Source: Aureobasidium sp. EXF-3400 (Eukaryota; Ascomycota; Dothideomycetes; Dothideales; Saccotheciaceae). Taken from it: a DNA stretch of 64,000 nucleotides. Positions 20,649 through 33,827 of this stretch are shown here, piece after piece. The notes under the pieces are model-generated. The model did no database searches. It was not told the DNA's origin and saw nothing but the letters and a program-made list of their open reading frames with translations. A program made the position numbers and the translations under genes. The stretch spans positions 1 to 64,000 of the forward strand of contig SWBL01000055.1 of NCBI GenBank assembly GCA_024195585.1, read 5' to 3'. The stretch's first letter is position 1; every line of letters starts with the position of its first letter.

Positions 20649-21588
20649 GCATGATGAATACTCTGGAGTTGGAAACCTGAGCTCTGTGACTTGTTCTAGA
20701 GAAAAACTCTGTCCGCAAGGCGTGAATGACGAGACACGATCAGCGTTGATTTTTGGATGGGTGTTTTGTTCTCGGCGCAATAGGGTATAGATAAGTGTTT
20801 CAATCACAATAGGCCGCACGTTTCTCCAATGACGATGTTCACGATCGAAAAGAGTACGATAATTATTGGAAGAGGTTGGGAGATAATTGACATCACCACT
20901 GTAGAGGTCCGTGCAGAGAGTGCCTCTTTGGTCGCGTCTCACGCGTTTCCATTTCTTCACTCTTCGACGTGCAGTCACTATTACCATGATATCAAGCTTG
21001 ATGGGACTTGACATAATGTTTACGATGACCATGAAAGATCTATCAATAGACAGCAGACTCACGATGATTCCGGCCGAGCTGGAAACATGATGGCCGCATC
21101 GTTTATTGCTACTGATACTATCAACATTCTGTCTAGTCATAATTAATCAGTTTGGAGCGTCGAATCGCAGGTGCGTGTAGACCTTCGAGGTAAAAGTGGG
21201 CTTGAGTCCATCGCTCCTGCCTGCCTCGGATGGCTATGCCCCTCATTCTGATTGCCATCAAGACGCAGCTTCCCGAGTGCCATCAAATCTGTAACACTCA
21301 AGTGTTGGTTCCGACGGCATAGGCGTTTGCAAAAGTGAATATCTCGAGAGAGGCGCTGGCTGTTGTCGAGTGCTTGCTTGCGTCGAGGCCTCACTATGGT
21401 TTGGAAATTTCTATTGTCGTTTGTGAAAGACTATCATGTCAACCGCTGCAGCGCATTGTTGTTTGCAGTGCCTTCTCGACTTGACATGACCACGTTTTTC
21501 CTCTGGAAATCTCTCAAGTACTTCGACTCTTTCCCATTTTCACTTTCATCCTCCAACACTTTGCAGCAACTGGTTGGCACCTTTCGCA
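20649..21588. other. Intergenic between MFS gene and rhodopsin-domain gene
   Basis: About 940 bases. One antisense ORF (20595-21140, minus) overlaps the MFS 3' end but has no recognisable features. I see no RNA gene or repeat. Confidence 0.5.
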
Positions 21589-23081
21589 ATGGCTCCAACT
21601 CAGCACCCAGCTCTCTGGTCGAATCATGTCATTCGCGCAGCAAAGGAGCATCACACCAGAGTTCCTCTCATTCAGGGTGTCGCCATTGGCCTCGTAGTAC
21701 TCGCATTCGTCATTTGTACACTGCGCCTCGCCATTCGCTTGAAGAGGCGTACCACGAGTTACGAAGACGGCTTCATCGCAGTTGCTATGGTAGGTCTATG
21801 CGGCCCTTTACCAAAGTCCTCCACTGACGCTCTTCCTCGAAGCTGTTCTCAATCCTTGAAAGTGCAGTCGCCTGTTTGTGTATGTCAACAATCATTGCAA
21901 CATCATTGACATCCTCTCTGACTTTCTCGAAGCGGCTGCCAATGGTTACGGAGCTCTGGTGTCGACTCTCACTGATCAACAGCTGGCTACAGCTCTTATG
22001 GTAATTAGCTCCTGTCTCCTTTCTCAGTCGTGTTGCTAATATCGACAGTGGTTCTGGTGGGCCCAAGTCATGTACAAACTTACCATTTGGCCTACCAAAT
22101 TGTCCATCCTGTTTCTCTACCTTCGCGTTTTTGGCGACACACCCAACGTCACTTCTTTCGGTGTCAACTTCCGTAAGAGTGTGTATGCATTGATGGTCTT
22201 CTCTGCTGTCTTCTGTGTTGTCACGCTCATCGTCAACGTTCTCTCTTGTATTCCTGTCCATCATTACTGGGACAAGAACTCTTCTGGTCACTGTGGCGTA
22301 GACCCTTTCAGCTGGTGGCTGTCACAATCTCTTCTCAACACCATCTCCGACATAATCATTCTGGTCTTGCCTATGCCGCTGGTCAAGAACTTACTCCAGA
22401 TCCCGGCACGTCAGAAACTCGGCCTTTGCTTGGTCTTCTCGCTTGGTGGCTTGTAAGTTAATACGAATCTGTTCACTATTAGCCCTGCTGATATGTTTTT
22501 CAAGCGTCGTCATCGTGACTATCATGCGTATCTCGACTTTCAAGACTGGAGGCCTCGGCGACGATATCACTTGTATGTTTTCATATGTTCTGAAGGCGCA
22601 AGCCCTGTAGCTTGCACTGTTCGAGATCAAGGCTAATAATATCACAGACGACGGTGCTGTCACTCTTTGCTGGACCATAGTCGAAACCAACGTTGCCATT
22701 ATCTGCGCATGTCTGCCATTGCTTCGCCCATTCATCGCTCGCATGATTCCTGGATTCTGTGGCGGCTCTGGTATGCGTAGCGGCAACAGCTATCCGATGG
22801 CTCAGCCTACGACTACAGAGGAGTCCCCTAGTGGCAAACCCCGTAGCAGTCACATCCCTGAGAGAATGCGCCCTCGTTCGTGGGTCGGTATCGAGACTGT
22901 AATAGGCCAAGGCGATGGACAGACCGCAGCAGCTGGCATTCACAAGCAGATGGAAGTCGACATCACAACCGAAGCTGTGAGCATCTGTGGTACCGAGTCT
23001 CTGCTTCGTCTCACATGCCAGGACGATGAGATCAGATCCGAGGAAGCCAGAAGTTCTGAATCCTCGAATGAGCGCAAGTAG
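21589..23081 (+). CDS. Rhodopsin-domain (Pth11/SAT4-like) seven-helix membrane protein
   Basis: Member of the large Pezizomycotina family of seven-transmembrane proteins with a fungal rhodopsin domain, often called Pth11-like receptors though most lack known ligands. Six exons, 21589-21789, 21843-21879, 21933-22000, 22049-22452, 22505-22572 and 22648-23081, join in phase to 403 residues. Exon 2 has only 37 nt. Family signatures are seen: the WFWWAQVMYKLTIWPTKLSILFLYLRVF helix region, FVVIVTIMRISTFK, DITYDGAVTLCWTIVETN, and AIICACLPLLRPF ending the last helix. The cytoplasmic tail (~75 residues) is polar and carries no clear motif. No CFEM domain precedes the helices. Family call firm, function open. 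The first ATG in a good context is used. Confidence 0.82.
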
Positions 23082-24281
23082 ACTATATGTCAAGCGTGAA
23101 GCTAGGAGATTTCGAAAGGTGGAAGATTCGCATCGATTTTAGTAGTAACTGATGATCTCAAACAAATGAACATTTTCGCTTCTATGTTCTTTTCGCTGTC
23201 ATACTTGCTTCTGATCTTCCCTCATCTTTGCAAATGACCGAGGGTATATATCGAATGGTGAGGTAATACCAGGGTTGCACGTCTGACAATGCATTTTGAG
23301 GTCGTCGCCAGTATATCTCTCCAACCACACAGCATTTGCTTTTTAATAGACATCAAGAGGTGATTAGAGTATGATAGATCACCACCTTGGTCGAGCTTGG
23401 TACTCTTATCTTGTTCCGATCTCGTTGTGGAAGCAAAAAAGTAGTTGTCAAACGTCAAATCAAAAAGATGGACGACCAAATATGCGTTCCGAGACGAGAC
23501 TTTGGAAGAGCAAATCACATGAAGCATTTTATCAAGATAACACAGCAACAACAGCCATGATCACTTTAAAGAACACACTAGTGGTCACTCATACATCTTC
23601 AAAACAAACCTCGAGTATAAAACAAGAAAAGTATCAGGTTGTCAGGGAGCTATGCTGTTGGAGACTCTTTCAACTATTGTATGGTGGATGACCCTGGTCT
23701 CAAGCACAGACGCAATCATAGCCGCTGGGATTTAGTGGGATCAGGACAGAGCTTCGTGCTTCTAGGAAATCAGTGATTGGATATGCATGTGATATGCACT
23801 ACGAGAAGACGATTTGAAGACTTGCAGTGATATTTGTGGATTGTATAGGTAGATGATCTGATAGAAGAAGCTTGGATAGGTAAAAATAGCTGTTGGATCA
23901 GCAGTTGCAGAGGCGGAACCCCTGGGCTTGGCAGCGGGACCGCGTACTTCGGGGACGCGAGAGCTTTGGAGGGCAAGGAGGGAAAGTAGTGGCCGTTCCA
24001 TCAGCTCCAGAGTCCACGCTGGCATCTTGAAAGGGGTGCATTCTCGTTCTGCTATCCCATCCTTCAGAGACGTTTCTCCTCCTTCTCTTCTTTCTTCTTC
24101 CACTTGTTGTAATCCCTTCTTTTTCTTCGTCCATCCGACGACTTTGACTCTTTTCTTAATTGCTGTTGCTTCGTTCCCGTTGCTTGTGCCGACTCGAGCT
24201 CAGCTAGCTTGAGTAGGCGCTTTCTAAAAAACAGGGCCAAGCACATACTCCCAACAGTCTGACCACGTTTCTTCATCCAAC
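23082..24281. other. Intergenic upstream of PMT2
   Basis: 1.2 kb with no convincing gene. Minus-strand ORFs around 23762-24134 have no recognisable domains. T/C-rich tracts at 24060-24140 are typical of a promoter and leader region of a highly expressed fungal gene. Confidence 0.5.
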
Positions 24282-26615
24282 ATGGCTGCGACAAATCAAG
24301 GATTCGCAACAGGCGCAGACCGCGATGATGCTGAGTTGAGGAGAAGAGCTGGTGTCCCGGCACAGAATGGTGCTGTCCAACAGCAGCCCATCATTGATGA
24401 CAAGAAGAAGCAACAGGTGAGCAGAACTCTCTCCAACTTGATGCGCACATAGACTGACCCGCATTCTCAGGCAAGAAGCATCGTGAATGTCATCGACGAC
24501 TGGGAGCCCATCTTCGCGCCCATCATCTTCACCGCACTCGCCTTCTTCACCCGTCTATGGAAGATTGGTCTTTCGCCCATTGTCACCTGGGACGAGGCAC
24601 ATTTCGGCAAGTTCGGGTCGCACTATCTGCAACGCGAGTTCTACTTCGATGTCCACCCTCCGCTGGGAAAGATGCTGGTTGGCCTTTCGGGTTATCTGGC
24701 CGGATACAACGGTACCTTCGAGTTCAAGTCTGGTGAGACTTATCCCGAGGAGATCAACTACGTCTTTATGCGCCAGTTCAACGCAGCCTTTGGTGCTCTG
24801 TGCATTCCTCTGGCCTACTACACTGCAAAGGAGCTCAACTTCCGCAAGACCACCGCCTGGTTCGTCACCCTGATGGTTCTGTTCGAGAACTCGTACGCTA
24901 CCATCAGTCGCTTCATTCTTCTCGACTCTATGCTTCTCTTCTTTACTTTCACCACTGTTCTCTGCTGGGCTCGTTTCCACAGACTCCAAAAGCAGCCCTT
25001 CTCTGCCCAGTGGCTTCTGTGGCTTTTGCTGAGCGGTCTTTCGATCGGCTGCGTCTGCAGTGTCAAGTGGGTCGGTATGTTCGGAACTGCTCTGGTTGGT
25101 CTTTACACAATCGAGGATCTGTGGAACAAGTTTGGCGATCTCAAGATGCCCAAGGTATGCTAGAATCACGCAATGGCCGCAAGATGAATCCACTGACATG
25201 ACTTTCTCCAGACTGAGCTCGCAGCTCATCTCGGTTTCCGCGTTGTCGGCCTGATCGTCATCCCTATGGTCGTCTACATGTTCTCGTTCTACCTGCACTT
25301 CCTGATCCTCGAGAACAGTGGTCCTGGTGATGCTCAGATGAGCTCCCTGTTCCAGGCCAACCTCAAGGGTACCGAAGTCGGAGTCGACAGCCCTCTCGAA
25401 GTCGCTCTTGGCTCGCGTGCCACTCTCAAGAATATGGGTTACGGTGGTGGTCTTCTGCACTCGCACGTTCAGACCTTCCCCGAGGGTTCGCAGCAGCAGC
25501 AGATTACTTGCTACCACCACAAGGATGCCAACAACGACTGGTTCTTCTACCCCAACCGCCACGAGCCCGAATTCGATGCCGAGGCTCCTCTCAAGTTTGT
25601 CGGCAACAACGATGTCATTCGTTTGATCCACGCCCAGACTGGCCGCAACCTGCACTCTCACTCAATCGCTGCTCCTGTCACAAAGGCAGACTACGAAGTT
25701 TCGTGCTACGGCAACACCACTGTTGGAGACACCAAGGACCACTGGGTTGTTGAGGTCGTTAACGACGCTTCTTCGCGCGATTACACCAAGCTCCGCACTC
25801 TCACTACCGCCTTCCGTCTCAGACACGTTGATCTCAACTGCTACCTCCGTGCTGGCAACGTCAACTTGCCTCAGTGGGGTTTCAAGCAGATCGAGACCAC
25901 CTGTGTCAAGGAGAACCACCCTCGCGATGTCTACACTCACTGGAACGTTGAATCCCACTGGAACGACAAGCTTCCTGCTGCCGACACCGGTGCCTACAAA
26001 TCTCCTTTCCTTCGTGACTTCATCCACCTGAACGTCGCCATGATGACTTCAAACAACGCTCTTGTCCCTGACCCGGACAAGCAGGATGACTTGGCCTCCG
26101 CTCCTTGGCAGTGGCCTCTTCTCAATGTTGGTCTCCGCATGTGCGGCTGGGACGACCACATTGTCAAGTACTTCCTCCTCGGTAACCCCTTCGTCTACTG
26201 GGCCAGTACCGCTTCTATTCCCGCTTTCGGTCTTCTCGTTGCCTACTACCTGATCCGCTGGCAGCGCGGATACACCGAGCTGTCCCAGAAGGACATTGAC
26301 CAGATCCACTACGCCGGTATCTACCCCGTCATCGGTTGGGTTCTGCATTACGCACCTTTCATGGCCATGGGTCGTGTCACCTACGTTCACCACTACTACC
26401 CTGCTCTCTACTTCGCTATCCTCTGTCTTGCTTTCTGCACCGACTGGGTCACAAGCCGTCTTCCTCGTACTCTGCAGTATGGAGTCTACGCTGTTCTCTA
26501 CACTGTTGTCATTGCTTTGTTCTGGATGTTCAGAGCCATCACCTTCGGTATGGAAGGAAGCCACACCCAATGGACCCACCTCAAGTGGCTCGATTCGTGG
26601 CGTATGACCGATTGA
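24282..26615 (+). CDS. PMT2: Dolichyl-phosphate-mannose--protein mannosyltransferase, PMT2 subfamily
   Basis: ER membrane enzyme that transfers mannose from dolichol-phosphate-mannose to Ser/Thr of secreted proteins, usually as a heterodimer with a PMT1-type partner. Exons 24282-24416, 24471-25154 and 25212-26615 give 740 residues, the normal length. The catalytic Asp-Glu pair of the first lumenal loop is in [10 protein letters not shown] (D86, E87), and HPPLGKML follows. A lumenal loop with MIR repeats (~320-520) begins after [17 protein letters not shown], a PMT2-type block. Several helices follow, ending with [19 protein letters not shown]. The protein has multiple membrane segments with no cleavable signal. 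Probable substrates, Ser/Thr-rich secreted proteins, include the one at 59.4-60.9 kb. Subfamily assignment rests on remembered signature blocks. Confidence 0.9.
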
Positions 26616-27743
26616 AGGAGGTTTAGATGAGATGAGTGGCTCGAAAAGGTAGTCATTCCATTTGGGGAGAAAAAAGGAGTACGGAAAACATATCGGTCTC
26701 GACATAGGCAAAATGTGGAGCTTACAAGGCCGTGTGCTACGGAATGGGCAAGACGAAACATTTTCCTTGGTATAATTTTCCTTTTACAAGTCAAACAGAA
26801 TATCTTTTTCCTTGTTCCCTCGTTGTCTCCGTTGTCGATGTTTTGATGCAGTATGCCAGTTTCCGTGATGCATAGAGTTCGCCGACTGCGACAGACTCGA
26901 ACCATGACGTACGTGATATAGCACTCTGAGTGGCTAGAGCACCTAGTCCAACTGCCTCGCATCTGTGTCCTCGAGAAAGATGAATGCTGACTCACTGAAG
27001 CCTCGCCCATCGAGAGCTTATTTGCTGCATTACCCAGATGTAGAAGTATTGAGCTCTTGTCAGCCCTATATCATTGTTTGAATTATACGCTGGCAGTCTA
27101 CTTGCTATATAAGTGCTTTTTGATAGAGAACAGGGCGTATAAGGTCCTAAATAATTTCGAAGAAATGCGACTGTCTGAGACAAAGCCGGTGGCAGATGAA
27201 GTAGGATGTTCGTTGAAACAAAGGCGGAAAACGCACGGACGTGGACGGTTGCGGGCTAACCCTGAAGTCGAAAATGTGGGGAGGGCGAGATACGGCAAGT
27301 TTGATGAATGTCGGCATGTCGCCCTCGACCTTTGCAAGCTGAATGCTGAGAAAGAGAGAAAGAGCTTGTGACAGCGGCAGAGACAGCGAACGATATCTGG
27401 ATATACCGACCGACTTGACGCAGCAAGAGTGTGGGAAAGCAAGAAACGGGACAGTACTTCTCTCGAGAGTGATCATCAGGGCAGTCGCCAGTCAGCCGCT
27501 TTGTGCTTCTTTCCCTTTCGACCCGAGATTGGATTGAGAAGACATACGACGCCGCCAATCTTTTTTGCTCCTTCCTGGAAAGACTCCAAACCTCATTGAT
27601 AGCGTGATAGTCAGCTATCTGGCCCTCTCGTTGGCCACGGCATATGTTTGTTGGAGAAGCTTGTCGAGGACGAAGCTCTTTTTGGACAGCCACAACGAAC
27701 ACGGACGGCGCACCTGACATGAACATCTCATACTAAAGCGGCC
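26616..27743. other. Intergenic between PMT2 and the formin gene
   Basis: 1.1 kb holding the PMT2 3' region and formin upstream region. ORFs on both strands are short and overlapping, with no recognised domain or RNA gene. Confidence 0.5.
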
Positions 27744-30700
27744 ATGTTTTCTTCGGGCTCGGGCGATGCCAAAGGGCGGCAGACATCGGGCGGCAAGTCC
27801 TTTTTCTCGCGCCGTCACCACAAGGACAAGCACAACGAACACGTGCCCGACAGTCCCTCGCTGTCTTCGAACTGGTCGCAGAACCCCCTACCACCTGTGC
27901 CCCCTCCGCACCAACAACACCAGTACCACCAGCAGCCTCCCTCGTCGGCGCATTCGCACTCTTCGCGCCATTCCATCGACCATGGCGGTGGCCTTATGAC
28001 CGCCATCCCGTACGACAGTGTAACGCGAGATACTCGGTCGCCAGTACGGGTCGATTATTTACCAGAGCACGCTTCACAACTGCCTGCTCCACCGCGGCCG
28101 CCGCAACATGCATCACAATACTCGCTGGCCAGCACCGGCCGAACAAGCTCATATGAGAACTCGATACATTCAGGGTACGATCAATATCCTGCCTCGGACA
28201 GGGCCAGCATACGTTCTAGTCACAGTCATCGCACGTCCATTTCCATGCACCCGCAGCATTCGCCATCTTCGTTTCCCAATATGTCCCTCGATTCGACCAC
28301 CCTCCTTCCTCAATTAGCTCCTTCATCCACCCGTGGATCCCAGCAGAATGGCTTTCTCAGCGCCAACCAGCCCTCAGCCTTCAGCTCTACCGCATCCTTC
28401 ACTCCTGACGGTTTCAATCTTCAACGACCGACCGACGATCGCATCATCGAAAAAGAGTTTTTGGAGCTCATGCACAAGCGTGGGTGGAAGAGTTTGCCTG
28501 AACAGGCGCGGAGACAAATGGAAGCATACCCTATAAACAAGAAATGGACGCTGGTACATCAGGATAGACTGGCTGAATGGCAGGGCGAACAAAAAAGACG
28601 TATGCACGCAAGGACAACAATAAATGCGGACACAGGCTTAGGCTTGCTGGGCCGCGCTGATGAGGAAGGGAGCCCGGAATGGTATGTTCGCAAAGTCCTC
28701 GACAACTCGATCAGCGCAAAGCAATTGCAAAGTTTGGCCGTCAGTCTGCGTACCCAGCCCATCGGGTGGGTCAAGGCATTCGTGGAAGCACAAGGTCAGG
28801 TCGCTTTGGCAAATGTGCTAGGCAAATACAATCGCAAGCAGACCACAGGTCCGACGAATGCTTCTGTTAACGACAAAGACTTGGACCGCGAGTACGATAT
28901 CGTCAAATGTCTGAAGGCTTTGATGAACAACAAATATGGTGCAGATGATGCTCTCGAACACGCCCCTATCGTTAATGCCCTCGGTGCATCTCTCATCTCT
29001 CCTCGACTCAACACAAGGAAACTCGTCAGTGAAGTGCTCACTTTCTTGTGCCACTGGGCAGAAGGGAGAGGTCACCAAAAAGTCCTCCAAGCTCTCGATT
29101 CGCTCAAGTCTACCCAAGGAGAAAATGGCCGCTTCGATGCTTGGATGCGCATTGTCGAAGTCACTATTGACGGCAGAGGCAAGATGGGCAGCTTGGTCGG
29201 AGCCAGTGATGAAGTCCGCAGCGGTGGCATTGGTATGGAGAACTTGCTCATGGAATATGCTGTGGCTTCTCTTTTCCTCGTCAACATGATCGTTGATGCA
29301 CCAGAGAGAGATTTGCACTTGCGATGCCATATTCGTGCCCAATTTACAGCATGCGGTATCAAGCGTATCCTCAACAAGATGGAGCAATTCCAGTACGATA
29401 TCATCGACAAGCAGGTTGAAATTAGATATCGGGCGAACGAGATCATCGACTACGAAGATTTGCTCGAGAAGGAGAACCAGGTCGATGGTCAAGAGCCAGA
29501 ACCCCAAGACCTAAGCGATCCTGTACAAATCGTGCAGGCGATCATGTCCAAGGTCAACGGAAGTCACTCAGCAGATTACTTTGTGTCTTCTCTACAGCAT
29601 TTGTTGCTCATCAGAGACAACGAGGCCGAGGACAGACTTCGTATGTTCCAGCTTGTGGATGCCATGTTGAGTTATGTGGCCATGGACAGGCGATTGCCTG
29701 ATATGGATCTCAAGCAGAGTCTCAACTTTACTGTTCAAAGTTTGATGGACAAATTGTACACTGACTCTGAAGCTCGACAAGCAAGAGATGAAGCCTTGGA
29801 AGCTCGCCAAATCGCCGAATCGGCACTGGCAGAGCGTGACGAATTGAGAGCACAACTTGAGCTTGGTGCAGATGGCTTGGTCAAGAAGCTCACACGCCAG
29901 CTCGAGGAGCGCGATTCTGTTGTCCAGATCCAACAACGTCAAATCGAAGGTCTGAAAGCGGAACTTGCAGAAGTACAGCGCGTGAGAGCTTTGGAACTGC
30001 AACGGAACGAGCTTGAGACCAGAGAGCTATATCTCATGCTGCGTGATGCTCAAGATATTGCAGCTTCATCAGCGAAGAACGGCAACAAAAATGGCGTTGC
30101 TGCCGATGCAACTCAAATGCAAGGTATCCTTGATCGTGAGAGGCTCATGGACCGTCTGGAGATGCAGCTCGAGAGAGCAAAGACACAGGCGAAACTCGAG
30201 GGCAAAGTCTGGCAACAAGTTGATCCCTCGGATAAGCTCCGTGAATTGCGTGAGAAGATGGATGGCCCTAGTGGACCCAACGGTGCTCTTCCCGAAAGCT
30301 TGCCTGACGGTTACATTGGAAGTGTTTCCAGAACAGCAAGAGGCGGTATTGCTCGTAAGTCACTTCCTAGTCAATCTCAAACAGACGGCGATATCTCGCT
30401 AGATGAGGACGATGACGAGACTACTGTGTTCGAGAAGCCTCGCATTGTTGAGATGAAGCGACCCAAGATCGCCTCTGCTCACGCCCAGGCTGGTTATCTC
30501 AATGACATTGTCAGCAAAGTTCGCCGTATCGACGCGAGCGACGATGAAGAAGACGGCACAGTTACTGGCTCTTCACACTCCAGGAACGTTTCCTCCCAGT
30601 CCAGACATGTGTCGTCGCAGTCTAGACATGTCTCCTCTCACTCAAGAAATGGTTCTGCTCAGCACGCCAGAAATGTCTCCATCCAGCACGCCAGAAATAC

Positions 30701-33370
30701 CTCTGGTCAAATCAAACCAGATGGTGAGGTTAAGTTCGACGGCGCGATGCCTCCACCTCCTCCACCTATGCCTGGCTTTAATGGAGCTTCTGCTCCCCCT
30801 CCTCCGCCTATGCCTGGTTTCAATGGCGCTGCTCCTCCCCCAGCTCCGATGATGCCCGGTTTCAACGGAGCCGCACCACCTCCACCACCAATGATGCCAG
30901 GCTTCAACGGATCTGCTCCTCCTCCGCCGCCCCCACCGCCAGGTATGGCTGGATTCTCTTCTGGTGGCCCACCACCTCCTCCAATGCCTGGCTTCTCAGG
31001 CCCGCCGCCTCCGCCACCTCCTGGCATGCCTGGTTTCTCTACTGGCGGTCCGCCCCCGCCTCCACCTCCACCAGGATTCGGCGGTCCACCACCTCCACCA
31101 GGATTCGGCGGTCCACCACCTCCCCCTCCTCCCGGCATGCCAGGCATGCCAGGCATGATGGCCGGAGGCCCGCCCCCACCACCGCCTCCGCCAGGAGCGC
31201 CTCCTATGCCTGGAGCCAGACGAGGTGGATTCTTGCCTCAAGCTCAATATGCAGCTACCTCTAGCATCGGTATGGGTGTTGCAAGACCTAAGAAGAAGCT
31301 CAAGGCTTTGCATTGGGAGAAGGTCGATTCTTCCGAGTTCACCATGTGGGCTTCGCATGCACCCACACATGAGGCGAAGGAAGAGAAGTATGCCGAACTT
31401 AGCAAGAAGGGTATTCTTGATGAAATTGAGCGCCTCTTCATGGCCAAGGAGATCAAGGCAATCGGCAAAAAGGAGAAGAAGAGCGACAAGAAGCAGATCA
31501 TGCCTAGTAACTTGATGCAGACATTCCAGATCTCTTTGGCAGTCTTCTCACAACGGCCGTTGGAAGATGTGGTCCGCATGATCATACACTGTGACAAGGA
31601 AGTGTTGGACAGTCCCGTCGTCATGGACTTCCTGCAGAGAGAAGACATGTGTACTATTCCCGACAATACATCCAAGCTCATGGCGCCTTACAGCAGAGAT
31701 TGGACTGGTCCAGATGCATTGAAGTCAGCTAGAGAACAAGATCCTTCTGAGCTGACACGCGAGGATCAGATCTACCTCTACACAGCCTATGAATTGCACC
31801 ACTACTGGAAGGCTAGAATGAGAGCATTGGCTTTGACCAAGAGCTTCGAGCAAGAATACGACGAGGTTTCCGACAAGCTGAAAATGGTTTGCAACGTGTC
31901 GGAATCGCTACGCGACTCTGTCCGTCTGATGCCTGTCTTTGGTCTCATTCTCGACATTGGTAATTACATGAACGACTCCAACAAACAAGCCATTGGTTTC
32001 AAGCTTAGTTCGCTCGCCCGTCTTGGTATGGTCAAGGATGATAAGAACGAATCTACCCTGATGGATTATGTCGAGCGTGTCGTGCGCAGACAATACCCTC
32101 AATGGGAAGGCTTCACTGAAGACATTGGTGCCGTCGTTGTGGCTGCCAAGTTGAATGTTGATCAGCTAATGGTCGATGCTAAGAAGTACATTGACAACAT
32201 CAAGAACGTCCAAATGTCCTTGGATGCTGGTAATCTCAGCGACCCACGCAAGTTCCATCCCGAGGACAGAGTCAGTCAAGTGGTTCAGAGGTCGATGAAG
32301 GAGGCGAGAAGAAAGGCAGAACAGATGGAGTTGTACCTCGAGGAGATGAAGAAGACCTACAACGACATCATGACCTTCTTTGGCGATGACAATCAAGACG
32401 AATCGGCGAGGAGAGAATTCTTCTCCAAGCTGGCCAATTTCGTCAACGAGTATAAGGTGAGTTTGATTGGATTTTCTATAACTGCTGAAGTGTTTGCTAA
32501 TGCCCACATCAGAAATCGCACGAGAAGAACACAAGTCAAGAGGAAACACAACGTCGCAATGAGGTTTCAATGCGTCGCAAGGCCCAAGCAAGTCAATCTG
32601 CTCTTGAGAAGGCCACTTCAGACCCCGCCGCTCCTCCTTCACCTGCTTCGCAAGGTGCCATGGATACATTGTTAGAGAAGCTTCGCGCCGCCGCTCCTGC
32701 TACTAGAGATACAAGAGATCGCCGACGACGAGCCCGCCTCAACGAACGCCACCAACGCCGTGTGGCTTCTGGTCAACAAATGCCCGAGATTGCCGGCGTA
32801 ACATCACCTACGGATGATGGCGATTTCCTCTCACCAACTTCGGACGTCGCACCAGATCGTCCATCAACGTCCGACAGTACCTCACTAGCTCCTCATGTCG
32901 AAGAAAACGACAAGGGTGCTATCAGCGAGGGAGAAGACGTGGCAGATCGAGCTGCTAGTCTTCTACTCGGCCTTCGCGGCAGTACTGGCGACAATGATGA
33001 ACCGCCTCTTCCCCGCGACAGCGAGAACCTCCGCGTTCGCCGTCGTCGTGATCACGCAGACAGCGAACGTGAGCGCCGCCGCCGAAGACGCGCACCAGGC
33101 ACCAGCACCGCCTCCACTGACGGACGACCCCAAACCGGCGTTAGCGACGCCAGTGCTGACCACCATGACGACGACACCAAATCTGAGATCGGAGACATCA
33201 GATCAGATGCTGGGAATGGCGATATTGGAGATGGATTGAAAATTGATGTTCAACTCATGACACCGTTGATGAGTCCTGCATTGACTTCTCCTCCCATCAC
33301 TATTGTTAGCCCACCTTCGCCTACCACTACTGTAGAGAGACGGGATATCAGCAGTCCCAGGTTGTCTTAA
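27744..33370 (+). CDS. sepA: Formin (SepA/Bni1-type), actin nucleation factor
   Basis: Nucleates and elongates unbranched actin cables at hyphal tips and septa downstream of Rho GTPases. Exons 27744-32456 and 32513-33370 give 1856 residues. Order seen: a Ser/His/Pro-rich N-terminus; GBD/FH3 region (~228-650) beginning DDRIIEKEFLELMHKRGW; coiled coil (~674-775); FH1 at ~1000-1155, a run of PPPPP blocks with spacing PGFNGA/PGFSG; FH2 from KLKALHWEKVDSSEF (~1185) with the signature LDIGNYMNDSNKQ; and, after the intron, the autoinhibitory DAD motif MDTLLEKLRAAAP with a basic tail RDRRRRARL (~1619-1640). A full autoinhibited diaphanous-type formin is therefore predicted. The C-terminal ~200 residues are low complexity. 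The single intron separates FH2 from DAD. Confidence 0.93.
30745..31210 (+). repeat. Formin FH1 proline-rich repeat tract
   Basis: Degenerate in-frame repeats encode polyproline blocks separated by MPGFNGA, MPGFSG or GFGG spacers. Two near-identical ~27-bp units (PPGFGGPPP) sit side by side around 31070-31125. Such tracts recruit profilin-actin and vary in copy number between strains. Confidence 0.7.
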
Positions 33371-33827
33371 GCATAATAGGAAGGATAAGAGCGAGGTTTT
33401 TGTTTGGGTCTTCGGATGGTGTTGTTGGATGTCTGTCTTTTTGCATAAGCCAGCAAACCAACCAACCTATTGTAATTTTGTGATTTTTGTCTTTGTTTCA
33501 TCGCATCAATACCTAAGCGTTTCTCTTTTTCGCATCCTGACATTGGTTTTTCGCATTGTACTTGAGGAGTCTGTAGGAGGTGTCTTTTTCGATCTTTGCA
33601 TGGTAGAAGAGAGAGATAGATGTTTAGGACAGGAATCTATATTTTCTCCAAAGCATGAGTATCGAGTGTTTGTCCCATTATTGTGCTTTTGAAGAGTGCA
33701 ATTTATTATAGCTATGTGGCATGCATGGATGCTTCTTGTATTCTAGAGTTTCAAGAGATGGAGGGAAGATATGTAAAGGAGAAAGTCGACTTTTCTTTGT
33801 GAAGCAAATCGAGTCATTATCGTCAGT
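33371..33827. other. Convergent 3' region of formin and kinase-like gene
   Basis: T-rich sequence likely to hold the formin 3' UTR; the minus-strand kinase-like gene ends at 33828. Nothing else is seen. Confidence 0.5.

Noticed and set aside
24555..25661. 368-codon minus-strand ORF
   Set aside because: Fully antisense to PMT2 exons 2 and 3; its composition follows from strong codon bias on the plus strand and it has no domain.
27256..27726. 156-codon minus-strand ORF upstream of the formin
   Set aside because: No domain, no splice continuity and overlaps several other random frames; probably leader or promoter DNA.
30707..31156. Gly-rich minus-strand ORF resembling a glycine-rich protein
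   Set aside because: It is the complement of the formin FH1 proline codons (CCN read as NGG).
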